DNA from: Microbacterium helvum
GTDB taxonomy: Bacteria; Actinomycetota; Actinomycetes; Actinomycetales; Microbacteriaceae
Direction of reading: 5' to 3'
DNA length: 64,000 bases
Assembly: GCF_014779795.1 (NCBI RefSeq)
Contig: NZ_JACXZS010000007.1
Span: 211,248-275,247 of the forward strand
Shown here in pieces: positions 36,442-45,376 of this stretch. The position numbers were made by a program, and so were the translations under genes. The notes under the pieces are model-generated. The model had not been told where the DNA came from. It saw only the letters and a program-made list of their open reading frames with translations, and searched no databases. Position 1 is the first letter of the stretch; every line of letters begins with the position of its first letter.

Positions 36442-36508
36442 GTGAACCTCGAAAACACTATCACGGCTCGAGGTGTGCTCCGAATCGATCGAGGAGCCCG
36501 GGCGCGCC

Positions 36509-37480
36509 TCACGCGCCCGCCGCGCGACGGGTCAGCAGATCGCGCACGTGGGCCTCGATCTCGGCATCGTCGACGTACCCCATGCGGGCGTAGTCGGTGC
36601 CCGACGACGCCGTCCGCGCCGTGCGGGCGGTGTCGATCGACGGCGGCCGCTGCTCGTCGGCGCGCACCCGCATCGCCTCTTCGAGCGCCGCCTGGCGCAG
36701 CGCCGCGCGAGCGGCCTGCGCGTCGAGCACGGCCGCCGCACGCGAGCCGGCCGAGGCCGTGAGCGGCTGCGGCAGCGTCCGCGGCTCCCATGCCCGCTGC
36801 TCCGCCTCGAGCTCGACGTCCTGCACCGCCGCGGTGCGTCGCGGTGCGGCATCCACCGTCTGGGCGACCGCCCTCGCCGCCACCCGCGAGAGCCGATGAA
36901 GGATGAGAAGGGATGCCGCGGCCAGCCCGACTCCCGTCCACAGCAGGGTCTGCACGCCGCTGGTGACGGTCTCGTAGGCGCCCCACGCGGCGAGTCCGAG
37001 TCCGAGCACCCCGACGAACGTCGAGGCCAGCCGGAACCGGCGACGGACGCGAGCGCGGCGGGCGGCGGGGAGCGAACGCGCCGCCGCGACCTGGGCACGG
37101 GCGACGGCTTCGGCCGAGGCTCGCTCGGCGCGGGTGCGCTCGAGGTCCACCCGAGCCGCCGCCTCCGCGGCGGCCCTCTCGGTGCGGGCGCGTTCGAGGT
37201 CGGCCTTCGCGCCGTGCAGTGCGGCCTGCTCACGTTCGGCGAGAGCGCGCTTGGCGAGCTTCTGCTGGGCGGCCGCGGTGCGGGCGTTGAGCTCCAGCCG
37301 CACCTCTTCGGGGGTCTCACTCGTCTCGGCGAGCACGCGCAGCGCCTGGTTCAGGCGGACGGCGTTGCGCTCAGCGGCGTCGTACTGGCGCCTGCTGTGC
37401 CACGTCGGCAGCAGATACACCAGCCACAACGCCGCCGCGACGAGGACGACGACACCTCCGCCCAGCACCTGCCCGCCCAT
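36509..37480 (-). CDS. Membrane protein with coiled-coil region, unknown function
   Basis: A 323-aa protein. An N-terminal membrane segment (GGGVVVLVAAALWLVYLLP) is followed by a long alanine/glutamate/arginine-rich coiled coil (about 35-135). Two further hydrophobic segments lie near the middle (ASTFVGVLGLGLAAWGAYE and LLWTGVGLAAASLLI), then comes a charged tail. I do not recognise a named family. The ATG at 37480 is chosen because it starts right before the membrane helix. Confidence 0.7.
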   Translation of the reverse strand: MGGQVLGGGVVVLVAAALWLVYLLPTWHSRRQYDAAERNAVRLNQALRVLAETSETPEEVRLELNARTAAAQQKLAKRALAEREQAALHGAKADLERARTERAAAEAAARVDLERTRAERASAEAVARAQVAAARSLPAARRARVRRRFRLASTFVGVLGLGLAAWGAYETVTSGVQTLLWTGVGLAAASLLILHRLSRVAARAVAQTVDAAPRRTAAVQDVELEAEQRAWEPRTLPQPLTASAGSRAAAVLDAQAARAALRQAALEEAMRVRADEQRPPSIDTARTARTASSGTDYARMGYVDDAEIEAHVRDLLTRRAAGA

Positions 37481-37569
37481 GCAGACCACGGTAACCCGAC
37501 CGGACGCCCGCCACGCTCGCATCTCGTCGCGTGTCGCGCGATGAGTGGGCGACCGGGGACCCGGGTCCT

Positions 37570-38199
37570 TCAGGCGTGCAGGCGGTCCGTCGGAGGGACC
37601 ATCGCGGCGTCCTGCGGCGCACGACCGGACACCCAGCGCTGCAGGACGCCCTCGGGGACGTCCTCGCGCACGAGCGCGAACGCGTAGTGATCGCGCCAGT
37701 CGCCGTCGATGTGGATGAACCGCCGCCGCAGTCCTTCGTAGCGGAAGCCGAGTTTCTCGACCACGCGCAGGCTCGCGCGGTTCTCGGGGCGGATGCAGAT
37801 CTCCATGCGGTGCAGCCGCATCTCGCCGAAGCAGATGTCGGTCGCGAGCGCCACGGCCGTCGGGGTGATGCCGCGCCCGGCGAACCGCTCGCTGACCCAG
37901 TAGCCGATCGTCGCCGACGCCAGGGAGCCCCGGGCGATGCCCCAGACGTTCAGCTGGCCGGCGAGCTCACCGTCGTACTCCATGACGAACGGCACGCCCA
38001 CACCGTCGCGGTACTGCTGCAGCAGCCGCCGCACGCCCACGCGCATGTCGAACGACACCGGCCCGTCGGGGCTGGTCGCCTCCCACGGACGCAGCCAGCC
38101 GCGGTTGGCGAGCAGCTCGTTCTGCAGCCCGCGCGCGTCGCGCTGCTTCACGAGCCGGATCGCCACCGGGCCATGACTGCGGGGAGCCGTCAGATCCAT
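37570..38199 (-). CDS. RimJ/RimL-type GNAT acetyltransferase
   Basis: A 209-aa N-acetyltransferase. The acetyl-CoA-binding loop is YWVSERFAGRGITPTAVAL, followed by the RimJ-like RPENRASLRVVEKLGFRYEG. Such enzymes acetylate protein N-termini, often ribosomal proteins. It lies 23 nt from galU on the same strand and is probably co-transcribed with it; this order is not functionally explained. Confidence 0.88.
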   Translation of the reverse strand: MDLTAPRSHGPVAIRLVKQRDARGLQNELLANRGWLRPWEATSPDGPVSFDMRVGVRRLLQQYRDGVGVPFVMEYDGELAGQLNVWGIARGSLASATIGYWVSERFAGRGITPTAVALATDICFGEMRLHRMEICIRPENRASLRVVEKLGFRYEGLRRRFIHIDGDWRDHYAFALVREDVPEGVLQRWVSGRAPQDAAMVPPTDRLHA

Positions 38200-38222
38200 G
38201 AGACCCCCTCGAACGGGCGGCG

Positions 38223-39110
38223 TCAGAGATTCGCCGCGAAATCCTTGAACCAGGGACGCAGGTCGGGGCCGAGATCGTCACGATCGACCGCCAGCTGCAC
38301 GATGGCTTTGATGTAGTCCACCCTATCGCCGGTGTCGTAGCGACGGCCACGGAAGACGACGCCGTAAACGCCGGGTCCGTCCGGGTCGGCGGCGAGCTCC
38401 TGCAAGGCGTCGGTGAGCTGGATCTCGCCACCCTTGCCGGGTTCGGTGCGCTCGAGGATCTCGAACACCGAGGGGCTGAGGACGTAGCGTCCGATGATCG
38501 CGAGGTTCGAGGGCGCTTCTTCGGCCTTGGGCTTCTCGACCAGACCGCTGACCTTGACGACGCCGTCCTGCTCGGTGGGCTCGGCCGACGCGACCCCGTA
38601 CAGGTGGATGTGCGACGGGTCGACCTCCATGAGGGCGATGATCGCCGCACCGGTGCGCTCGTGCTCGGCGATCATCGTGGTCAGAAGCTCGTCGCGCTCG
38701 TCGATGAGGTCGTCACCGAGCATGACGGCGAACGACGAGTCGCCGACGTGCGCCTTGGCCCGCAGCACCGCGTGGCCGAGGCCCTTCGGCTCGCCCTGGC
38801 GCACGAAATGGATGTCGGCGAGGTCGCTGGATTCCAGAACGCGGTGCAGACGGTCGAGGTCGCCCTTGTCTTTCAGCTTCTCCTCCAGCTCGGGCACCGA
38901 GTCGAAGTGGTTCGAGATCGCGTTCTTGTTGCGGCCGATGATCACGAGGATGTCATCGATGCCCGCCTGCGCGGCCTCTTCGACGACGTACTGGATCGCC
39001 GGCTTGTCGACGACCGGCAGCATCTCTTTCGGCATCGCCTTCGTTGCCGGGAGGAAGCGGGTACCGAGACCTGCGGCCGGGATCACGGCCTTGATCGGGG
39101 GATGAGGCAT
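38223..39110 (-). CDS. galU: UTP-glucose-1-phosphate uridylyltransferase
   Basis: A 295-aa nucleotidyltransferase making UDP-glucose from UTP and glucose-1-phosphate, for cell-wall and exopolysaccharide synthesis. The N-terminal nucleotide-binding motif AGLGTRFLPATKAMPKEML is followed by DKPAIQYVVEEA and the metal-site segment VMLGDDLID. Length is typical. The ATG at 39110 lies 6 nt from TAGACT on the minus strand, a leaderless start. It is divergent from the 5-FTHF cyclo-ligase gene. Confidence 0.95.
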   Translation of the reverse strand: MPHPPIKAVIPAAGLGTRFLPATKAMPKEMLPVVDKPAIQYVVEEAAQAGIDDILVIIGRNKNAISNHFDSVPELEEKLKDKGDLDRLHRVLESSDLADIHFVRQGEPKGLGHAVLRAKAHVGDSSFAVMLGDDLIDERDELLTTMIAEHERTGAAIIALMEVDPSHIHLYGVASAEPTEQDGVVKVSGLVEKPKAEEAPSNLAIIGRYVLSPSVFEILERTEPGKGGEIQLTDALQELAADPDGPGVYGVVFRGRRYDTGDRVDYIKAIVQLAVDRDDLGPDLRPWFKDFAANL

Positions 39111-39116
39111 TGTCCG

Positions 39117-39122
39117 AGTCTA
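39117..39122 (-). promoter_or_regulatory. Leaderless -10 box for galU
   Basis: TAGACT on the minus strand ends 6 nt before the ATG at 39110. Confidence 0.55.
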
Positions 39123-39179
39123 TGGCGTCGGGCGGCGATCCCCCGACTCGCGGCCGGACGCCCTGTGGGATGCGCCCCG

Positions 39180-39185
39180 TAGACT
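39180..39185 (+). promoter_or_regulatory. Leaderless -10 box for the 5-FTHF cyclo-ligase gene
   Basis: TAGACT ends 7 nt before the ATG at 39193, the same hexamer used by the divergent galU. Confidence 0.55.
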
Positions 39186-39192
39186 CGACGGC

Positions 39193-39789
39193 ATGTCCGA
39201 CGCCATCGCCGATGCGAAGCGCGCCCTGCGCGCGGAGCTGCGCGAGCGACGCCAGCTGATCTCGGAGTCCGCACGCGAAGCCGCCGAGGCAGGTGTCCAT
39301 GCCCAGCTCGACGCGCTCGTCGCCGAGCACGACGCCCGATCGATCTCATGCTTCCTGTCGACCACGACCGAGCCCGGGACGCGTTCCTTCGTCGCGGATG
39401 CCGCCGGCCGGGGCATCCGCGTCCTGCTCCCCGTCACCCGCACCGACGGCCTGCTCGACTGGGCCGTCGCGACGCCCGACGGCGAGATCGCCGAAGGCCT
39501 GTTCGGCCTGCCCGAGCCGGTCGGCGAGCTGCTCGGCCCCATCGCGCTGAACGACGTCGATCTGCTGATCGTGCCGGCGGCTGCGGTGGACCGCTCGGGC
39601 ATGCGCCTGGGCTGGGGCCGCGGCTTCTACGACAAGACCCTCGGGTCGATGGAGCGCTGCCCACCGGTGTACGCCGTCGTGTACGACTCCGAACTCGTCG
39701 ACGAGGTGCCCAGCGACATCCACGACCAGCGCGTGACCGGCGTCGTCACCCCCACGCAGACCATCACCCTCGCGCCCACGCGGCGCTGA
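39193..39789 (+). CDS. 5-formyltetrahydrofolate cyclo-ligase
   Basis: A 198-aa ATP-dependent enzyme converting 5-formyl-THF to 5,10-methenyl-THF, salvaging folate. The N-terminal KRALRAELRERRQLI region and the C-terminal signature RLGWGRGFYDKTL are diagnostic. It starts a short same-strand run with fmdB and mscL, a neighbourhood common in actinobacteria. Confidence 0.92.
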   Translation: MSDAIADAKRALRAELRERRQLISESAREAAEAGVHAQLDALVAEHDARSISCFLSTTTEPGTRSFVADAAGRGIRVLLPVTRTDGLLDWAVATPDGEIAEGLFGLPEPVGELLGPIALNDVDLLIVPAAAVDRSGMRLGWGRGFYDKTLGSMERCPPVYAVVYDSELVDEVPSDIHDQRVTGVVTPTQTITLAPTRR

Positions 39790-39821
39790 ACCCGAACCGA
39801 CCGAATCCCGCGAGAGAATCC

Positions 39822-40124
39822 ATGCCCACCTACGCCTACGCCTGCAAGCAGTGCGGTCACCGCTTCGACGCGGTGCAGTCCTTCGCCGACCCCACCCTCA
39901 CCGAGTGCCCCGAGTGCGGCGGACCGCTCCGCAAGGAGTACGGCTCGATCGGCGTCACGTTCAACGGCTCGGGCTTCTACCGCACGGATTCCCGCTCAGC
40001 GGATTCGGGATCGCGCGCAGGCGCGAAGACGTCGGGATCGGATGCCTCGGGTGGCGCCTCCTCGCCGACTTCGACATCATCGAAGTCCGAGGCGAAGGCC
40101 TCGCCCGCGTCGTCCGGAGCCTGA
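39822..40124 (+). CDS. FmdB-family zinc-ribbon protein
   Basis: A 100-aa protein. A zinc ribbon with two CxxC pairs occupies the first 40 residues (CKQCGHRFDAVQS, then CPECGGPLRKEYG). A low-complexity Ser/Ala/Gly/Lys tail follows. The family has a regulatory name from amidase regulons, but its molecular role is not known. It lies 32 nt after the cyclo-ligase and precedes mscL. Confidence 0.88.
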   Translation: MPTYAYACKQCGHRFDAVQSFADPTLTECPECGGPLRKEYGSIGVTFNGSGFYRTDSRSADSGSRAGAKTSGSDASGGASSPTSTSSKSEAKASPASSGA

Positions 40125-40179
40125 TCCAGAGCCCCACGACGCGGGACGACACCCAGTCGACACACCCAGGGGGGTACCC

Positions 40180-40584
40180 GTGATCAAGGGCTTCAAGGAA
40201 TTCATCGTCCGAGGCAACGTCATCGACCTGGCGGTCGCTGTCGTCATCGGCGCCGCGTTCACCGCGGTCGTGAACGCGATCGTGGCGAGCGTGGTCAATC
40301 CCATCATCGCGCTCTTCTGGAAGCCGGACGAGGACGGCACGATCGGCTTCACGGTGCAGGGTCTGTGGGGGCCGGTCACCTTCCCGATCCAGGACCTCAT
40401 CAACGCCGTCATCGCATTCCTCGCCGTGGCGATCGTCGTCTACTTCGTCTTCGTCGCACCGATGAACCACTTCAAGGAGCGCGCGGCGGCCAAGCAGGGC
40501 GTGCCCGAAGAGCCCGAGGCACTGCCGAGCGAGGCCGAACTGCTCGTGCAGATCCGCGACCTGCTGCAGAAGCCGCAGTCCTGA
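40180..40584 (+). CDS. mscL: Large-conductance mechanosensitive channel
   Basis: A 134-aa membrane channel that opens under hypo-osmotic stress. The N-terminal FKEFIVRGNVIDLAVAVVIG forms the first membrane helix and the second is DLINAVIAFLAVAIVVYFVF, followed by a cytoplasmic helix. The GTG at 40180 follows an AGGGGGG site. Length and layout are standard. Confidence 0.94.
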   Translation: MIKGFKEFIVRGNVIDLAVAVVIGAAFTAVVNAIVASVVNPIIALFWKPDEDGTIGFTVQGLWGPVTFPIQDLINAVIAFLAVAIVVYFVFVAPMNHFKERAAAKQGVPEEPEALPSEAELLVQIRDLLQKPQS

Positions 40585-40595
40585 GGGACCGCCCG

Positions 40596-40796
40596 TCAGT
40601 AGTGGGGCGGGACGTCACGCCGCATGCGCTCGTCGTTCGGCCCTGAGGAATCGGTGGATGCCGCGCCGGCTGCGGCCGCGGCATCCACCTCCTCATCGGC
40701 TGGCGTCGGCTCGGCGGTCGTCCCGGGCGCGGGCGTCAGCTTCGCCCGGCGTGAGCCCTTCACCCGCTCGATGCGCTGACGGTCACTCGACGACAT
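40596..40796 (-). CDS. Small conserved-looking hypothetical protein
   Basis: A 66-aa polar protein with a basic start (RQRIERVKGSRRAKL), an alanine-rich middle and the end MRRDVPPHY. I do not recognise it. Its ATG lies inside the last codons of the helicase-like gene (14-nt overlap), implying translational coupling. A 12-bp hairpin (40654-40688) lies within its coding sequence and could serve as the terminator of the convergent mscL. Confidence 0.55.
   Translation of the reverse strand: MSSSDRQRIERVKGSRRAKLTPAPGTTAEPTPADEEVDAAAAAGAASTDSSGPNDERMRRDVPPHY
40654..40688. terminator. Hairpin within the small hypothetical gene, possible mscL terminator
   Basis: 12-bp perfect stem, GTGGATGCCGCG (40654-40665) with its complement (40677-40688), containing GGATGCC/GGCATCC as in other terminators here. 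It lies about 70 nt after the mscL stop. Confidence 0.5.
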
Positions 40797-43700
40797 CGAT
40801 GGGCTGCGTCTCGTTGTCGACACGCGGCGCGTCCGGCGGCACGCCGAGCATCGCCGCGATGCGCTGGGCGACGTCGGCCGGGTCGCGGTACAGATCGAAG
40901 GAGTGAACGCGCACATAGTGCCATCCGAGGCGCCGCAGCACCTGCGGGCGCAGGCGCAGCGACTCGCGCAGGGATTCGCCGACGGTCTCGGGGTCGCTCT
41001 CGACCACGACGGCCTTGCCGTCGTACTGGGCGACCAGCGGCAGCAGGCCGCGGTAGTGCACGTCCACCGACAGCCCGGCCCGGCGCAGCTCGCGGGCGAG
41101 CGCCCGCGTGAGCGGGTCGGCGAGATCCTCGAGCCGCGCCTCGCGGGCGCGCGCGGCGATGCCGCCGAGGATCGACATCAAGGTCGCGGCGCCGTACTCC
41201 AGGCGACCGTCGTCGAACGCCGACGGCCGGATCGACGACACGATCACCATCGACCTGCGCGCGCGCGTCATGCCGACCGTCAGCAGCCGCTCGCCGTCCG
41301 GCGTCGACAGGTCGCCGAAGTCGCTCAGCACGCGGCCGTGCTTGGTGAGACCGAAGCCCAGTGAGAAGATGACGCGATCCCGGCTCTCGGCCACCGACTC
41401 CTCGAGGGTCAGCACCGCGAACGGCTCGGCGGTGTCGCGAGAGACGAAGTCGGCGACGTCGGAGCGGCCGACGAAAGCCGCTTCGACGGCGCCGCGGATC
41501 CGCTCGGCGTGGCGGGCGCTGGCCGTGACGACCATGAGCGACTCCGAGCCGCGGTTGACCGCGTGCTCCACGACGAGCGTGACGACCCGCGCCACCTCCG
41601 AGTCGGGACTCTCGACCGCGCCGGTCACCGGGTCGGGTGCGCCATGGCCGCCCTCGACGTAGTCCACGGCGAGGCTGCCCCGGCCGAGGTAGGAGCCGGC
41701 CCACGGCAGCGACACGAGCTCCCCGCCGTAGAACGCCTCGTTGACGAGCGCCGCGAGGTCCTCGCCGCCGGCACGGTAGCTGCGCGTGAGCGTCTCGACC
41801 GGGAAGAGCTCGGCCAGTCGCTCGAACACGCTGGTCTCGTCGAACGGCACCGGCTCGTCCGCGTCTTCGCCCACCGGGGTAGCCGTCGGGAGCGCGGGGG
41901 CTCCGGCGGCCACGACGAACGGCGTCGGCTTCTGCGTCACGGGATCGCCGAACGCGACGACCTGCGATGCGCGGCGCAGCGCGGGAGCGGCCTCCGCCAG
42001 GCACAGAGCTCCGGCATCCGCCAAGACGACGACATCGAACGGGGACGACGCGGGGATCCGCGGCACCTCGTACGGGGACGCGAGCCACACCGGCGCGAGC
42101 GTGCGCGAGAGCGTCGGCGCGACCGCGGTGAGCTCGGCGGGCGTCACCGCACCGCGCTTCAGCGCCTGCTTGAGCGCGCTCGCCTCGTCGGCGTGGTCGA
42201 CGATCCCGATGCGCCACTGCGTCGCGAGCTGCGCGGCGAGAAGAGGCCCGGATGCCGCGGCGTGCGCCTCGTCCACCAGGCGGAAGTCCCGTTCGAGGCG
42301 GTCGACGACGGCCGTGTTGGCGCCCAGCACGGCACGGTCGGTGCGCAGCACCAGCTCCAGCGCGGACTGCCACCACGCGAACTCGAGCTCGGCCGCGACC
42401 TGCTCCTCGGGCACGTGCCGCACCGAGAGCTCGAGCAGCAGCGGCTCCAGGCCGAGCGCGGCGAGCTCGGAGCGCAGCGTCGCCCGCTCCTTGAGATTGT
42501 CGAACACATCGGAGTCCGCGGCGAGGCCCGCCAGCGTGCGCACGAGCTGCTTGACCGGCAGCGCCGCGAGGCGGTCGGGGCCGGTGCGGCCGAGGACAGC
42601 ATCGAGCTCGCCGAGCTCCGACTCCACGCGATGCCACGCGACCTGCACGTCGCCGAGGCCCAGCGGCACCTCGGGGGTGACCCCCGCCTCGACGTAACGC
42701 TGCCACTCGGTGCGCTGGTGGTGGATGCGCACCAGCGCCTCGTACATGTCGGGGACGTGCACGCCCGGCCGCAGGTACTCTCGCGACAGCCGGCGCAGGC
42801 GACGGCGATTGGCGCCGGTCATCTCGGGGGCGTCGCGGCGCGCGGCGTGCGCCTGGATCAACTCGCCGAGCGGTCGCTCGAACACGGTCATGCTGAACTT
42901 GTCGAGCGAGTCGCGGATCCCCTGCATGAGGCGCAGGTAGACCCCGAGCTCGTCCACGGTCTGGAACGGCCGCATGCGCGTCTGCCCCACGAGCTCGTAC
43001 CCGCGCTCCAGCAGGGTCGGCAGATCGCTGCGCTGCAGCTTGCCCGCGAGCGCATGCGCCGCTCGCGCCTGCTCGACCGTCGCGAAGGTGACGCCGTACC
43101 AGGGCGAGTCGTCAGGCCCGAACCGGAACTCCCCCAGTCGCGCAGCGGCCGCGAGCTTCGCCGCGGCCTCGGGGCGCGTCGTCGCGAGGCTCTCGAGCGC
43201 GTCCTCGTCGAAGCGCGCCTCGGTCGCCGGTGCGGCGCCCGAGTCGGCCAGGGTGGCCAGGGCCCGCAGGATGTCGAGCACCGAGACGCCGAGGGAGGGA
43301 TGCCGGTCGGTCACGGCCGCACGGTAGTCGCCGAGCACGCCGCGCAGGCGGACGAGGGCGTCGTCGATGTCGGCGACCTTGGGCGCCTCGGCCTTCTCGT
43401 TCCGCCCGATCGCCCGGATGAGGTCGCGCTGCAGCCGATCCGGCGACACCGCCAGCCCGGGCAGCCCGATGCCTGCGAGGCGATGCCGCACGCCGTCGAG
43501 CGTGGAGCGCCGCGCGCTGACCACCAGCACGCTCTTGCCGTCGCGCACCAGCTGGCCCACCGTGTTGATGACGGTCTGGGTGCCGCCGGTGCCCGGCAGG
43601 GTGTGCACGACGATCGACTGGCCGTCGGCGATGCGGGCGAGCACGCGCTCCTGCTCGGAGTCGGCGTCCAGCAGCAGATTGTCGGAGGCGGGAGGACGGT

Positions 43701-44532
43701 GATCGGGGCTCGTCGGCACCGGTCCGTCTCGTCGGATCGTGAGCGCCTCGCGATCCGACACGTGGCCGGCGAGCGCGTTGAGCACGGGGTGGTCGAGGTC
43801 CGAGGCGTCGGCGGCCATGCGTCCGCCCACGTCCGCGAAGCTCGACACGAGCAGGCGGGGCTTCACGGCGTAGCTGTCGATCGAGGCCGTCAGCGCACGC
43901 AGATGGTCGATGACCGGCTGCGGTTTGAACACGCCTCCCTCGTACGCGAGGGCGGCGAGGCCCCCGGCGTCGATCGCGATGCCGTAGTGACGGCGCATCG
44001 CCCGCACCAGCTCGGGGTTGACCGAGAACGTGCCGTGCAGCTTGAGTTCGAAGTCGCCGTGGTGCCGCCGGATCGCGAGCGGTCGCAGCAGCACCGGCGC
44101 GCTGCACACGAGCCCGCCGATGCGCCAGTTCGCGAGGCCCACCGCGAGACGCACGGTGTCGAGGCCGCGGGTCGTGCGCAGCTCGAGATCCTTCGACGTG
44201 ATCCGCTCGGCCGCGATCCGGGCGCCGCGCAGCGCCACCTCGTCGCGGAAGAGGTTCGACAGCAGCGTCGAGCGCCCGGTGATGAACTGCGGCAGGCTTC
44301 CGGGATGCGCCTTGGTGATCTCGATCGCCGCGTCCTGGCCGTCGACGAAGTGCTGCAGCGTCGAGCGGCCGCCGAGCTCGGCCGACTGCACCCGCAGCCG
44401 CTCGCGCTCAGGTTCGGCCACGTGCATGACGGTGACGTCGGGTTCGGCGAGACCGAGGTCGCCGGGGGTCACGATCGACCCGCGTTCGGCGTCCTCTGCG
44501 CCCAACACGGCGCTCCGCTCTGCTCGCCACAC
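40783..44532 (-). CDS. Helicase-like SF1 protein with degenerate ATPase motifs and C-terminal nuclease-like domain
   Basis: A 1249-aa protein. An N-terminal domain of about 280 residues is followed by an SF1-like core. The Q-motif region is DADSEQERVL (about 289-298). The Walker A equivalent reads LPGTGGTQT (312-320), with glycine where the catalytic lysine should be. The Walker B equivalent is VVVLADAGAL, lacking the Asp-Glu pair. Motif III (FGDPVTQKPT) and motif VI (VGMTRARRSM) look normal. The C-terminus has an REase_MTES_1575/Vsr-like pattern (VVVESDPE ... LRRLGWHYVRVHSFD). The fold implies nucleic-acid processing in a defence or repair context. ATP hydrolysis is doubtful. GTG start chosen from the -10 box. 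Confidence 0.75.
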   Translation of the reverse strand: MWRAERSAVLGAEDAERGSIVTPGDLGLAEPDVTVMHVAEPERERLRVQSAELGGRSTLQHFVDGQDAAIEITKAHPGSLPQFITGRSTLLSNLFRDEVALRGARIAAERITSKDLELRTTRGLDTVRLAVGLANWRIGGLVCSAPVLLRPLAIRRHHGDFELKLHGTFSVNPELVRAMRRHYGIAIDAGGLAALAYEGGVFKPQPVIDHLRALTASIDSYAVKPRLLVSSFADVGGRMAADASDLDHPVLNALAGHVSDREALTIRRDGPVPTSPDHRPPASDNLLLDADSEQERVLARIADGQSIVVHTLPGTGGTQTVINTVGQLVRDGKSVLVVSARRSTLDGVRHRLAGIGLPGLAVSPDRLQRDLIRAIGRNEKAEAPKVADIDDALVRLRGVLGDYRAAVTDRHPSLGVSVLDILRALATLADSGAAPATEARFDEDALESLATTRPEAAAKLAAAARLGEFRFGPDDSPWYGVTFATVEQARAAHALAGKLQRSDLPTLLERGYELVGQTRMRPFQTVDELGVYLRLMQGIRDSLDKFSMTVFERPLGELIQAHAARRDAPEMTGANRRRLRRLSREYLRPGVHVPDMYEALVRIHHQRTEWQRYVEAGVTPEVPLGLGDVQVAWHRVESELGELDAVLGRTGPDRLAALPVKQLVRTLAGLAADSDVFDNLKERATLRSELAALGLEPLLLELSVRHVPEEQVAAELEFAWWQSALELVLRTDRAVLGANTAVVDRLERDFRLVDEAHAAASGPLLAAQLATQWRIGIVDHADEASALKQALKRGAVTPAELTAVAPTLSRTLAPVWLASPYEVPRIPASSPFDVVVLADAGALCLAEAAPALRRASQVVAFGDPVTQKPTPFVVAAGAPALPTATPVGEDADEPVPFDETSVFERLAELFPVETLTRSYRAGGEDLAALVNEAFYGGELVSLPWAGSYLGRGSLAVDYVEGGHGAPDPVTGAVESPDSEVARVVTLVVEHAVNRGSESLMVVTASARHAERIRGAVEAAFVGRSDVADFVSRDTAEPFAVLTLEESVAESRDRVIFSLGFGLTKHGRVLSDFGDLSTPDGERLLTVGMTRARRSMVIVSSIRPSAFDDGRLEYGAATLMSILGGIAARAREARLEDLADPLTRALARELRRAGLSVDVHYRGLLPLVAQYDGKAVVVESDPETVGESLRESLRLRPQVLRRLGWHYVRVHSFDLYRDPADVAQRIAAMLGVPPDAPRVDNETQPIDVVE

Positions 44533-44539
44533 ACGAGTT

Positions 44540-44545
44540 ACCCTA
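44540..44545 (-). promoter_or_regulatory. Leaderless -10 box for the helicase-like gene
   Basis: TAGGGT on the minus strand ends 7 nt before the GTG at 44532. Confidence 0.45.
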
Positions 44546-44716
44546 AGCGCCGTGCCCGCGGGGTACTTGCAATGGACCTGAGTTTCGCGGTATTGGACAC
44601 GTGACCGGGCGCGCCCTTCCTCCCCAGAAGGTCCGCGCGCCATGCCGTCCGCCGGTTGTCCCCGATCGGCGAGGTCCACCCCTCACAGCGTCGGGAGGCC
44701 GCGCCAGGATGGTCGC

Positions 44717-45325
44717 ATGACCCCGACGGAACCGCCCCGCTACCGCGTCCACCCGTCGCCCATCGGCGACGTCCTGATCGTCGTCACCGACGACGGCATC
44801 GTGACGCTCCATCCGTTCGACGGCCCGCTGCACGGCGAGATCGAACGGGTCGCTCTGCAGCTGCACGCCCTCCCCGTCCCCGACGAAGACGCGGATGCCG
44901 CAGCCTCACCCTCCCCCGGCACCGCCGCCGCGGTGTTCGAGGCCGCGCAGTCCCAGCTCGACGAGTACTTCGCCGGGGAGCGCCGCGCGTTCGACCTGCC
45001 GCTGGACTGGCGGCTCGTGCGCGGCGGCTTCGCACGTGCCGCGCTGCAGGCGGTGTGCGACATCCCCTACGGCGAGACCGCCGGCTACGGCGAGGTGGCG
45101 ATCGCCGCCGGCATCGCGCGTGCCGCCCGCGCTGTGGGCACCGCGTGCGCGACCACGCCCTTCTCGATCGTGGTGCCGGTGCACCGGGTGGTGCGCGCCG
45201 ACGGCTCGCTCGGCGAGTACGGCGGGCGACCCGACGTCAAGCGCTACCTCATCGACCTCGAGCAGGGACCGAGCATCCCGCCCGCGCCCGCCGGGGCGCG
45301 CGAGGCCCGGACCGCGGGCGTGTAG
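44717..45325 (+). CDS. O6-alkylguanine-DNA alkyltransferase homologue lacking the acceptor cysteine
   Basis: A 202-aa protein with an N-terminal region of about 95 residues and a C-terminal DNA-binding alkyltransferase domain. The arginine-finger region ARAARAVGTA and the end GEYGG are present. The active-site Pro-Cys-His-Arg is Pro-Val-His-Arg (154-157), and the asparagine hinge is altered (GTACATTPF). Without the cysteine it cannot accept alkyl groups by the usual mechanism. It may act like alkyltransferase-like (ATL) proteins, which bind damaged bases and recruit excision repair; those usually carry tryptophan there and are shorter. Confidence 0.85.
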   Translation: MTPTEPPRYRVHPSPIGDVLIVVTDDGIVTLHPFDGPLHGEIERVALQLHALPVPDEDADAAASPSPGTAAAVFEAAQSQLDEYFAGERRAFDLPLDWRLVRGGFARAALQAVCDIPYGETAGYGEVAIAAGIARAARAVGTACATTPFSIVVPVHRVVRADGSLGEYGGRPDVKRYLIDLEQGPSIPPAPAGAREARTAGV

Positions 45326-45376
45326 GCCGCCCGCGCAGCGGGGTCCGGGAACCGACCCGGACCCCGCACACCCCTC

